The translations under genes and the position numbers were made by a program. From Gemmatimonadota bacterium (GTDB lineage: Bacteria; Gemmatimonadota; Gemmatimonadetes; Palauibacterales; Palauibacteraceae), in assembly GCA_030601615.1 (NCBI GenBank), contig JAUVTH010000100.1, positions 1 through 5,843 of the forward strand: a DNA stretch of 5,843 nt, given 5' to 3'. The notes beneath the pieces are model-generated. The model saw only the letters and a program-made list of their open reading frames with translations. It ran no database searches and was not told where the DNA came from. Shown one piece after another: positions 1 to 5,727 of the stretch. Numbering within the stretch: the stretch's first letter is position 1; every line of letters starts with the position of its first letter.

Positions 1-15
1 CAGCAGCCCACCGTC

Positions 16-38
16 TAGCAAGGTTCTTCAGCAACCTG
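16..38. repeat. Short motif shared with the pstA-pstB junction
   Basis: The reverse complement of positions 22-37 reads AGGTTGCTGAAGAACC. It matches AGGTCGCTGAAAAACC at 4168-4183 in 14 of 16 bases, and both copies have a CTAG close by (16-19 here, 4163-4166 there). The left copy is inverted relative to the right one. The arms AGGTT (21-25) and AACCT (33-37) can also pair around a 7-nt loop. From memory, sequences like CAGGCTGCTGAAAAAC recur near gene ends and insertion-sequence ends in many high-GC genomes, but I cannot confirm that this is one. It may be chance or a genomic repeat fragment. Confidence 0.25.
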
Positions 39-108
39 TTTGCCTGATCCACCTGTCGCGATCCTGAGAGGGCTCGGCCGGGCTTCCGGTCCAGCGAGCG
101 GTACGCGT

Positions 109-184
109 GTTACAGGCCAGTTACACATCGGTTACCGGAAGTTCACCAGCCATCCCGACATTCACGCTCAGCTCGTTGGATAAG
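109..184 (+). promoter_or_regulatory. PHO-box-like repeat array and candidate -10 ahead of the phosphate operon
   Basis: Four near-identical heptamers follow one another on the same face of the helix: GTTACAG at 109, GTTACAC at 120, GTTACCG at 131 and GTTCACC at 141, with spacings of 11, 11 and 10 bp. A weaker ATTCACG lies at 160, with a degenerate unit at 152 between. PhoB/PhoP-type response regulators bind direct repeats with an 11-bp period, and GTTCACC is close to the unit described for Streptomyces PhoP. The only -10-like hexamer downstream is GATAAG (179-184), 12 bp after the 160 repeat, which suits an activator replacing the -35. Seen: the repeats. Inferred: that a PhoB-like regulator uses them to induce the operon when phosphate is scarce. 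The repeat call is firm; the -10 is weak. Confidence 0.7.
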
Positions 185-257
185 ACCGTCGAAGAAGTAC
201 CGCGCGCCGACTCGAAGCAGCTCGGATGCGAGCCATCTCATTCACAGGAGAGAGAAC
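185..257 (+). other. Leader of the porin gene with hairpin and ribosome binding site
   Basis: This is the likely untranslated leader if transcription starts just after the candidate -10. It contains a perfect 5-bp hairpin, GCTCG (220-224), loop GATG, CGAGC (229-233), lying 12 nt before the Shine-Dalgarno sequence AGGAG (246-250). The latter is 7 nt from the ATG at 258 and fixes that start. No riboswitch fold is recognisable, and the hairpin is short enough to be chance. Confidence 0.35.
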
Positions 258-1412
258 ATGAGACGGGTGCTCGGTGTGGCCGTGATGGCGGCGACATTAT
301 CGGTCACAGCACCGTTGCATGCGCAGGAAAGCGATGAGATCCAGTTCAAGACGAGAGCCCTGGAACTCAAGTTCGGAGGGCGGGTGCAGGTCCAGGCCGG
401 CACGAGCTCGTGCAACCAGTTCCCTGTTCCAGACGACTCGGCCTGCGCCAGGCAGGTGCCGTCGTCGGACCTGTTTCTGCGACGCGTTCGCCTGACGGTG
501 AGCGGCAAGATCAACGACATGATCGACTTCCGGATCCAGCCGGATTACAACAAGATCGACAAGGTCGGCCTCAAGGACGCGTGGGGCCGCTTCACGTTCA
601 GCAAGGCATTCCGGCTCAAGGCGGGCCACTTCAAGCGGCCGTTCGACGGGTTCGTGCTCGTCTCGTCCACGAAGACGCTGACCGTGGAGCGGGAGGTGGC
701 GATCCGGGGACTGGAGACGCTCATCGCGCCCTCGCTGACCGGCTTCACGACCCTGTTCGATCTGTCGGATCGAGACATCGGCGTCGAGCTGAACGGCTCA
801 ACGAACAACGGCCTGTTCACTTACTGCGTCGGTGGATTCACGGGGAACTCGGAGCTCAAGTTCCAGGACTCGAACTCCTCGAAACAGTTCGTGGGCCGTG
901 GACAGTTGCGGTTCGACGCGGGCCCGAAGAGGCTCAAGTTTGCGGCGGCAGCAGCAGCGACGGACGCTTCCTATGAAACCGTCCTCGAGGGCCTCAAATC
1001 GAAGTACTACTACGATTACGAGTTGTACGCGGAGTGGGGTGACTTCGGCGACGGCCCGCACGCCCAGCTCGGGTTCGTATTCGGAGACAATCCACTGCGG
1101 AACAAGGCCAACGAGCCGATCGACCTCGAAGCGGGGGACGATTTCGCCAACATGTCCACCTGGCAGGCCATCGTGTCCTGGAAGTTCTCCGTGGGCTCGG
1201 GAGACATGGCGCTCGAGCCGGTCTTCAGGGTCACGTGGGCTGACGGGAACACCGATGTCGATAACAACGAAGTGTGGGGCTTCACGCCCGGGCTGCAGAT
1301 CTTCTTCTACAAGCGGAACAAACTGGCCCTGAACTGGGACTTCGCCAATCCGACGAACGACTCGCTTCGGGGCGAGAACTCATTCAAGGCGCGGGTCCAG
1401 TTCCACTTCTGA
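258..1412 (+). CDS. OprO/OprP-type phosphate-selective outer-membrane porin
   Basis: A 384-aa precursor of a beta-barrel porin that should let phosphate (or polyphosphate) cross the outer membrane. Residues 1-22 form a Sec signal peptide: MRR, a hydrophobic core, and a likely cut after LHA-22. Family hallmarks are the charged strand DLFLRRVRLTVSGKI (71-85), the paired strands running to FRIQPDY (91-97), and LKDAWGRF with RLKAGHFKRPF (105-129), the usual 'tracks like DAYV...VGQFK.PF' segment of the porin O/P family. The chain ends in FHF, with the terminal phenylalanine needed for barrel assembly. Cys52 and Cys63 bracket a short polar segment and could form a disulfide; a third Cys is at 190. 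The start is fixed by AGGAG at 246-250. It is the first gene after the PHO-box-like repeats and stands next to pstS, which supports phosphate over other anions. Substrate selectivity itself cannot be read from the sequence. Confidence 0.85.
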   Translation: MRRVLGVAVMAATLSVTAPLHAQESDEIQFKTRALELKFGGRVQVQAGTSSCNQFPVPDDSACARQVPSSDLFLRRVRLTVSGKINDMIDFRIQPDYNKIDKVGLKDAWGRFTFSKAFRLKAGHFKRPFDGFVLVSSTKTLTVEREVAIRGLETLIAPSLTGFTTLFDLSDRDIGVELNGSTNNGLFTYCVGGFTGNSELKFQDSNSSKQFVGRGQLRFDAGPKRLKFAAAAAATDASYETVLEGLKSKYYYDYELYAEWGDFGDGPHAQLGFVFGDNPLRNKANEPIDLEAGDDFANMSTWQAIVSWKFSVGSGDMALEPVFRVTWADGNTDVDNNEVWGFTPGLQIFFYKRNKLALNWDFANPTNDSLRGENSFKARVQFHF

Positions 1413-1419
1413 TTCGTAT

Positions 1420-1445
1420 TGGTGGCGGGCGACTGCCAGCCACCA
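1420..1445 (+). other. Intercistronic hairpin between porin and pstS
   Basis: TGGTGGC (1420-1426) pairs perfectly with GCCACCA (1439-1445). Inside, after one G-A mismatch, GGC (1428-1430) pairs with GCC (1435-1437), leaving a GACT tetraloop. It begins 7 nt after the porin stop. No T-run follows (GCTGACACAAG comes next), so it is not a classical intrinsic terminator. An mRNA-stabilising or partly attenuating element that sets different levels for porin and PstS is a reasonable inference. Confidence 0.5.
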
Positions 1446-1465
1446 GCTGACACAAGTGAGGAGAG

Positions 1466-2395
1466 ATGATGGACGCGAAGAAGTTGACTCGTACGGCCCT
1501 CGTCCTGGCGCCGCTGGCGCTGTTGGTCGCCGGCTGTGGGGGGGGCGAGCGATCCGGCGATGGGACGGGACTCAGCGGCATGGTCTCGATCGACGGTTCC
1601 AGCACAGTGTTCCCGATCTCCGAAGCGATGGCCGAGGAGTTCCAGATCGCCAATCCGGGCGTCCGAGTGATCGTGGGCATCTCGGGCACGGGCGGCGGGT
1701 TCAAGAAGTTCTGCGCCGGCGAGACGGACATCAGCGATGCGTCGCGCCCGATCAAGCAGTCCGAGATGGACCTGTGCGCGGAGAACGGCATCGAGGCGAT
1801 CGAGATCCCCGTGGCCTGGGACGGACTCACCGTGGTCCGGAACCCGGCCAACGATTGGGCAACCTGCATGACGGTCGACGAGCTGGCCCGGCTGTGGCAG
1901 CCCGGCAGCACCATCCAGCGGTGGAACCAGATCCGGCCCGACTGGCCTGACGAGGAGATCGTCCTGTACGGGCCGGACACGGACTCCGGCACGTTCGATT
2001 ACTTCACCGCCGCTGTCGTGGGCGAAGAGGACGCCAGTCGCGACGATTATACGGCCAGCGCCGACGATAACGTCCTGGTGGTGGGCGTCGAGGGAGACGC
2101 GGGATCGCTCGGCTACTTCGGATTCGCCTACTACGAGGAGAGCTCCGACCGTCTCGGCCTCGTCGCCGTGGACAACGGAAACGGCTGCGTGGCGCCGTCC
2201 CGGGAGACGATCGAGAACGGAACGTACGCCCCGCTGTCGCGCCCGATCTTCATCTATGTGAAGCCGGACGCCCTCGCGAGGCCTGAGGTGCGAGCGTTCG
2301 TCGAATTCTATCTGAACAACGCCACGGTTCTCGTACCGGAAGTCGGGTACGTCCCGCTTGCGGCCGAGCGGTACGAAGAGATCCTCGACTGGTGA
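1466..2395 (+). CDS. pstS: PstS, phosphate-binding lipoprotein of the Pst ABC transporter
   Basis: The extracytoplasmic receptor that captures phosphate and hands it to PstC-PstA. It has 309 residues from the first ATG. A second ATG follows at 1469 and is better placed: GAGGAG (1458-1463) is 5 nt from it but only 2 nt from the first, so the true start may be one codon later. Residues 1-23 are a lipoprotein signal, with lipobox VAG-C24, so it is probably lipid-anchored. Phosphate-site motifs are all present: DGSSTVFP (43-50), ISGTGGGFKKF (72-82), DISDASR (88-94) and DSGTFDYF (173-180). The GPDTDSGTFDYF pattern is that of the second PstS family (SphX/TIGR02136-like) rather than E. coli PstS, whose ligand-contacting Arg before SGT is Pro170 here. 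Cysteines at 83, 104, 134 and 241 may form disulfides. Its stop overlaps the pstC start. Confidence 0.95.
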   Translation: MMDAKKLTRTALVLAPLALLVAGCGGGERSGDGTGLSGMVSIDGSSTVFPISEAMAEEFQIANPGVRVIVGISGTGGGFKKFCAGETDISDASRPIKQSEMDLCAENGIEAIEIPVAWDGLTVVRNPANDWATCMTVDELARLWQPGSTIQRWNQIRPDWPDEEIVLYGPDTDSGTFDYFTAAVVGEEDASRDDYTASADDNVLVVGVEGDAGSLGYFGFAYYEESSDRLGLVAVDNGNGCVAPSRETIENGTYAPLSRPIFIYVKPDALARPEVRAFVEFYLNNATVLVPEVGYVPLAAERYEEILDW

Positions 2396-3300
2396 CTCCC
2401 CTCGACCTGGGACACCGGGCGAGTCGCCGCTGGGGGGAGCGACTCATCGCGCTCCTGCTGTTCGGCTGTGGTATAATCTCCGTCCTCACCACCGTGGGAA
2501 TCGTCGTTGTCCTGGTCACGGAATCGGCGGGTTTCTTCAGGGAGATCCCGATCGCCGAGTTCCTGACCGGCACGCGGTGGTCTCCCATGTATTCCGAGCA
2601 GCATTTCGGGATCCTGCCGCTTCTGAACGGCACACTGCTCATCGCCGCCGGGTCGATGCTGATCGCGCTGCCGGTCGGGCTCACGAGCGCGATCTATCTG
2701 AGCGAGTACGCTTCACCGAAGGTAAGGGCTGCGATCAAGCCCATCCTCGAGATCCTGGCCGGTATTCCGACGGTCGTGTACGGCTACTTCGCGCTCACGT
2801 TCATCACGCCACTTCTGCGGACGGCTTTCCCTGGCACGGGGATCTTCAACGCGGCGAGCGGTGCGATCGTCGTGGGGATCATGATCATCCCGATGATCGC
2901 CTCGTTGTCGGAGGACGCACTCAACGCCGTACCGCTGTCGCTGCGGGAAGCGGCCTACGGCCTGGGGGCCACCCAGTTCGAGGTATCCACCCGGGTCGTC
3001 GTGCCGGCCGCCCTCTCCGGGATCGTCGCCTCGTTCATCCTCGCCATCTCGAGGGCCATCGGCGAGACGATGGCGGTGACGCTTGCCGCCGGCGCTACGC
3101 CGAAGATGACGCTCAACTTCCTCGAGAGCATCCAGACGATGACCGCATACATCGTGCAGGTCAGCCTGGGTGAGACGCCGCACGGCACCCTGGAGTACCG
3201 GACGATCTTCGCCGTCGGCCTCGTGCTGTTCTTCATTACGCTGGCGATGAACCTGCTCGGCCAGCAGTTCACCCGCCGGTTCCGAGAGGTGTACGAGTGA
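2392..3300 (+). CDS. pstC: PstC, phosphate ABC transporter permease
   Basis: One of the two inner-membrane subunits forming the phosphate channel; 302 aa, the usual length. I see about six membrane spans: roughly 18-43, 74-104, 117-140, 155-172, 208-234 and 272-291. The EAA loop that docks onto PstB is REAAYGLGATQFEVSTRVV (185-203). It is followed by SRAIGETMAV (220-229), whose Arg221 and Glu225 belong to the conserved Arg/Glu set known from E. coli mutants to matter for phosphate passage. ILEILAGIPTVVYGY (118-132) is another strongly conserved Pst permease segment. The start is GTG at 2392, inside the pstS stop (GTGA, 4-nt overlap). No strong Shine-Dalgarno is visible (only GAAGAG at 2375-2380), so translation is probably coupled to pstS. 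A perfect extended -10 sequence lies within its 5' end. Confidence 0.95.
   Translation: MTPLDLGHRASRRWGERLIALLLFGCGIISVLTTVGIVVVLVTESAGFFREIPIAEFLTGTRWSPMYSEQHFGILPLLNGTLLIAAGSMLIALPVGLTSAIYLSEYASPKVRAAIKPILEILAGIPTVVYGYFALTFITPLLRTAFPGTGIFNAASGAIVVGIMIIPMIASLSEDALNAVPLSLREAAYGLGATQFEVSTRVVVPAALSGIVASFILAISRAIGETMAVTLAAGATPKMTLNFLESIQTMTAYIVQVSLGETPHGTLEYRTIFAVGLVLFFITLAMNLLGQQFTRRFREVYE
2469..2477 (+). promoter_or_regulatory. Possible internal extended -10 promoter within pstC
   Basis: TGGTATAAT at 2469-2477 is a perfect TATAAT preceded by the TGn extension, in a GC-rich coding stretch where it stands out. No good -35 lies 16-18 bp upstream (2449-2454 is GCGCTC). It encodes part of the first membrane span through the codons GGT, ATA and ATC, including a rare ATA isoleucine. 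If active it would give basal pstCAB-phoU transcription without the upstream PHO box. It may equally be chance. Confidence 0.2.
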
Positions 3301-4166
3301 GCGGCGAGCGGTTCCGCCCGGCCCGGGACAGGCGCCGCCGTGTGGGTGCGATCTTCCGGATGGTCTGCCTGGTGTCCATCGGGTTCAGCATGCTGGTCCT
3401 GGCCATTCTACTGGTGGACGTGGCGCGCGACGGCCTGCACTGGTTGTCCTGGGACTTCCTGGCGCGTTACCCGTCCCGCATTCCGGAGAGGGCAGGCATC
3501 AAGTCCGCGATACTGGGCTCACTGTGGATGATGGGACTGACCGCGGCGATCAGTTTCCCACTCGGTGTCGGGGCCGCGATCTACCTCGAGGAGTACGCCC
3601 CACGGAACTGGCTTACCCGTCTGTTGCAGACAAACATCGGTAATCTCGCCGGGGTGCCCTCCATCGTGTACGGCATCCTGGGCCTCGCGATCTTCGTCCG
3701 CTTCTTCGGATTCGGTCGGAGCCTGCTGGCGGGCGCCGCGACTCTCGCGTTGCTGGTCCTGCCCGTGGTAATCGTCGCTTCGCAGGAGGCCCTGAAGGCG
3801 GTGCCGAGCTCGTTGCGGGAAGCGTCCTACGGACTTGGAGCCACGAAATGGCAGACCATCCGGCACCATGTCCTTCCGATGGCGCTGCCGGGTATTCTCA
3901 CCGGGATGATCCTGTCGCTGTCGCGAGCCATCGGCGAGACGGCCCCGCTCATCATGATCGGCGCGCTGACCTTCATCGCGTTCTCTCCCACGAGCCCGAT
4001 GGATCCGTTCACGGTACTGCCGATCCAGATCTTCAACTGGACGTCGAAGCCCCAGGCGGAGTTCCACGATCTCGCGGCAGGGGCGATCATCGTCCTGCTC
4101 GTGGTGCTGCTGGTCATGAACACGGGGGCGATTCTGCTGCGCAACAAGTTTCAGAAACGGTTCTAG
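3297..4166 (+). CDS. pstA: PstA, phosphate ABC transporter permease
   Basis: The second channel subunit, partner of PstC; 289 aa, normal for the family. A very basic cytoplasmic N-terminus (RPARDRRRR, 7-15) precedes about six membrane spans: roughly 19-43, 71-97, 116-137, 143-161, 196-228 and 260-282. The EAA loop is REASYGLGATKWQTIRHHVL (174-193), and SRAIGETAPL (209-218) supplies the conserved Arg210 and Glu214. NIGNLAGVPSIVYGILGL (113-130) is the PstA version of the conserved span also seen in PstC. The start is GTG at 3297, overlapping the pstC stop by 4 nt (GTGA), with GAGAGG (3284-3289) 7 nt upstream. An alternative later start would lose the basic leader and is less likely. Distinguished from PstC by length, its place in the operon and the short loop before the EAA region. 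Confidence 0.95.
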   Translation: MSGERFRPARDRRRRVGAIFRMVCLVSIGFSMLVLAILLVDVARDGLHWLSWDFLARYPSRIPERAGIKSAILGSLWMMGLTAAISFPLGVGAAIYLEEYAPRNWLTRLLQTNIGNLAGVPSIVYGILGLAIFVRFFGFGRSLLAGAATLALLVLPVVIVASQEALKAVPSSLREASYGLGATKWQTIRHHVLPMALPGILTGMILSLSRAIGETAPLIMIGALTFIAFSPTSPMDPFTVLPIQIFNWTSKPQAEFHDLAAGAIIVLLVVLLVMNTGAILLRNKFQKRF

Positions 4167-4183
4167 GAGGTCGCTGAAAAACC

Positions 4184-4972
4184 ATGGCCACCAAAGACCT
4201 CAGAGATCGGAGCGGCGACGCTCCCGACATAGCGCTCGAGACCCGCGCGCTGAGCGTCTACTATGGCGAGTCTGCGGCCGTGAACGACATCTCGCTCACG
4301 ATCCCGCGCAACCGGGTCGTGGCTTTCATCGGCCCTTCGGGCTGCGGGAAGAGCACCTTTCTGCGCTGCTTCAACCGCATGAACGACCTCATTCCAGCAG
4401 CGCGCGTCGAGGGTGAGGTGCTCTTCCGGGGAACAAACCTGTACGCCCACGACGTGGACGCTGTCGAGGTCAGGCGCCGCATCGGCATGGTGTTCCAGAA
4501 GCCGAATCCGTTTCCCAAGACGATCTACGAGAACATTGCCTTCGGCCTCAGGATCAATGGGTTCCAGGGCAAGCTGGACGAACAGGTCGAGCACTCCCTG
4601 CGATCCGCCGCACTGTGGGACGAGGTCAAGGACCGACTGCAGGAGAGCGCCCTCGAGCTTTCCGGCGGTCAGCAGCAGCGCCTGTGCATCGCCCGCGCGC
4701 TCGCCATTGAGCCCGAGATCCTGTTGATGGACGAGCCTGCCAGCGCACTCGACCCGATCGCGACGGGCAAGATCGAGGACCTGATCCGTGATCTGAGGGA
4801 GGACTACACAATCGTTATCGTGACCCACAATATGCAGCAGGCCGCCCGCGTCAGTGACTACACCGCGTTCCTGTATCTGGGCGAGCTGATCGAGTACGGT
4901 GACACCGATCGCCTGTTCACGAATCCACGCGAAGAGCGCACGGAGCAGTACATCACGGGGCGCTTCGGTTAG
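4184..4972 (+). CDS. pstB: PstB, ATPase of the phosphate ABC transporter
   Basis: The cytoplasmic ATP-hydrolysing subunit, acting as a dimer under PstC-PstA; 262 aa, close to the usual 250-260. Motifs run in order: Walker A GPSGCGKST (50-58), Q-loop VFQKPNPFPKTIYEN (103-117) with Gln105, signature LSGGQQQR (159-166), Walker B ILLMDEP (179-185) with catalytic Glu184, D-loop SALD (187-190) and switch His215 in THNMQQA. FQKPNPFP.TIYEN and RFNRMND-like text (CFNRMND, 62-68) are diagnostic of PstB among ABC ATPases. The Shine-Dalgarno AGGAGG (4165-4170) overlaps the pstA stop and is 13 nt from the ATG, longer than usual, yet no nearer start exists. A short motif shared with the left edge of the window fills that spacer. 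All catalytic residues are present. Confidence 0.96.
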   Translation: MATKDLRDRSGDAPDIALETRALSVYYGESAAVNDISLTIPRNRVVAFIGPSGCGKSTFLRCFNRMNDLIPAARVEGEVLFRGTNLYAHDVDAVEVRRRIGMVFQKPNPFPKTIYENIAFGLRINGFQGKLDEQVEHSLRSAALWDEVKDRLQESALELSGGQQQRLCIARALAIEPEILLMDEPASALDPIATGKIEDLIRDLREDYTIVIVTHNMQQAARVSDYTAFLYLGELIEYGDTDRLFTNPREERTEQYITGRFG

Positions 4973-4989
4973 AAGAGCAAGAGGATACC

Positions 4990-5667
4990 ATGCCACAAAA
5001 GCACTTCGAAGAGCGCCTCGCGGGCCTGGAGCAGCGCCTTCTCACGATGTCCCACCAGGTCGAGAACGTGGTCGAGGAATCCGTGTCCATGGCGATGGGC
5101 TCGGGCGACATGACGATCGAAGAGATCTACGCGGCTGACAACGCGATCGACGCCGAGGAAGTAGGCATCGAGGAGGAGTGCATCGAACTCTTCGCTCTGC
5201 ATCAGCCGATGGCCAGCGACCTGCGCCTGCTGGTCACGATCCTGAAGGTAAACAGCGACCTGGAGCGCATCGGCGATCACGGAGTGAATATTGCCGAGGC
5301 CGCGATCAGGCTGCGGGACTCCACTGAGCGACCTCCCCACCCGGTGGAGCTCGACGAGATGAGCCGCATCGCCCGCTCGATGCTGAGGCGGGCGCTGGAC
5401 GCCCTCGTGCACCGGAGCGCCGAAGAAGCCGACTCGGTAATGAAGGAGGACGACCGGGTGGACGACCTGCACGACTCGGTGTTCCGGATCATGCTCACGC
5501 ACATGCTCGAGGGGGGCCTCTCGGCGTGCCTGCAGGTCATCCTGATCAGCCGCAACATCGAGCGTATAGCCGACCACGCGACGAACATCTGCGAAGACGT
5601 GATCTTCATGGTGCGCGGGACGACGGTGAGGCATGGCGGCCCGGATGCGGCCGAGGGATCTACCTGA
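4990..5667 (+). CDS. phoU: PhoU, phosphate signalling and transport regulator
   Basis: A cytoplasmic, all-helical protein that, in the known Pho system, joins the Pst transporter to the PhoR kinase. It keeps the regulon off when phosphate is ample and limits uptake. The 225 residues form two similar three-helix PhoU domains. Each carries the metal-cluster type motif E-x-x-x-D: LERIGDHGVNIAE (91-103) in the first and IERIADHATNICED (190-203) in the second. Helix one begins FEERLAGLEQRLLTM (6-20), typical of the family, and LHQPMASDLRLL (70-81) is the conserved turn. The last 15 or so residues are a polar, glycine-rich tail likely to be disordered. GAGG (4981-4984) lies 5 nt before the ATG, and only 17 nt separate it from pstB, so it is the last gene of the same transcript. 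No PhoR or PhoB is present in the window. Confidence 0.95.
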   Translation: MPQKHFEERLAGLEQRLLTMSHQVENVVEESVSMAMGSGDMTIEEIYAADNAIDAEEVGIEEECIELFALHQPMASDLRLLVTILKVNSDLERIGDHGVNIAEAAIRLRDSTERPPHPVELDEMSRIARSMLRRALDALVHRSAEEADSVMKEDDRVDDLHDSVFRIMLTHMLEGGLSACLQVILISRNIERIADHATNICEDVIFMVRGTTVRHGGPDAAEGST

Positions 5668-5708
5668 CAAGCAACGCGTCTACGAGCAGGTCCGCGGGTC
5701 GTCGCTTG
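5668..5708 (+). repeat. Imperfect inverted repeat right after phoU
   Basis: CAAGCAACG (5668-5676) can pair with CGTCGCTTG (5700-5708) in 8 of 9 positions, with one A-C mismatch and a 23-nt loop. It starts directly after the phoU stop. No T-run follows (CGCATGGTTCTT), so it is a poor intrinsic terminator. It could be a 3' end processing or stabilising structure, or chance. Confidence 0.25.
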
Positions 5709-5727
5709 CGCATGGTTCTTCCGATGG

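Noticed and set aside
3..47. Open frame ending in ARFFSNLFA and a TGA at 45-47, possibly the tail of an upstream gene
   Set aside because: Only 14 codons are visible, with no recognisable domain, and the same bases make up the short motif shared with 4168-4183, so coding cannot be supported.
72..99. Possible hairpin GCTCG...CGAGC with an inner CCGG-GCTT-CCGG stem ahead of the PHO-box-like repeats
   Set aside because: The two stems are joined by unpaired bases and no T-run follows; GC-rich DNA yields such pairings often.
107..337. 76-residue plus-strand open frame from a GTG at 107
   Set aside because: It runs through the PHO-box-like repeats and into the porin in another frame, has no ribosome site and no family resemblance.
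4163..4996. 277-residue open frame on the minus strand opposite pstB
   Set aside because: It mirrors pstB almost exactly; long antisense frames are expected in GC-rich genes with G/C third positions, and the plus frame has every ABC ATPase motif.
4969..5670. 233-residue open frame on the minus strand opposite phoU
   Set aside because: Shadow of phoU for the same reason; its composition is His/Arg/Val-rich without recognisable motifs.
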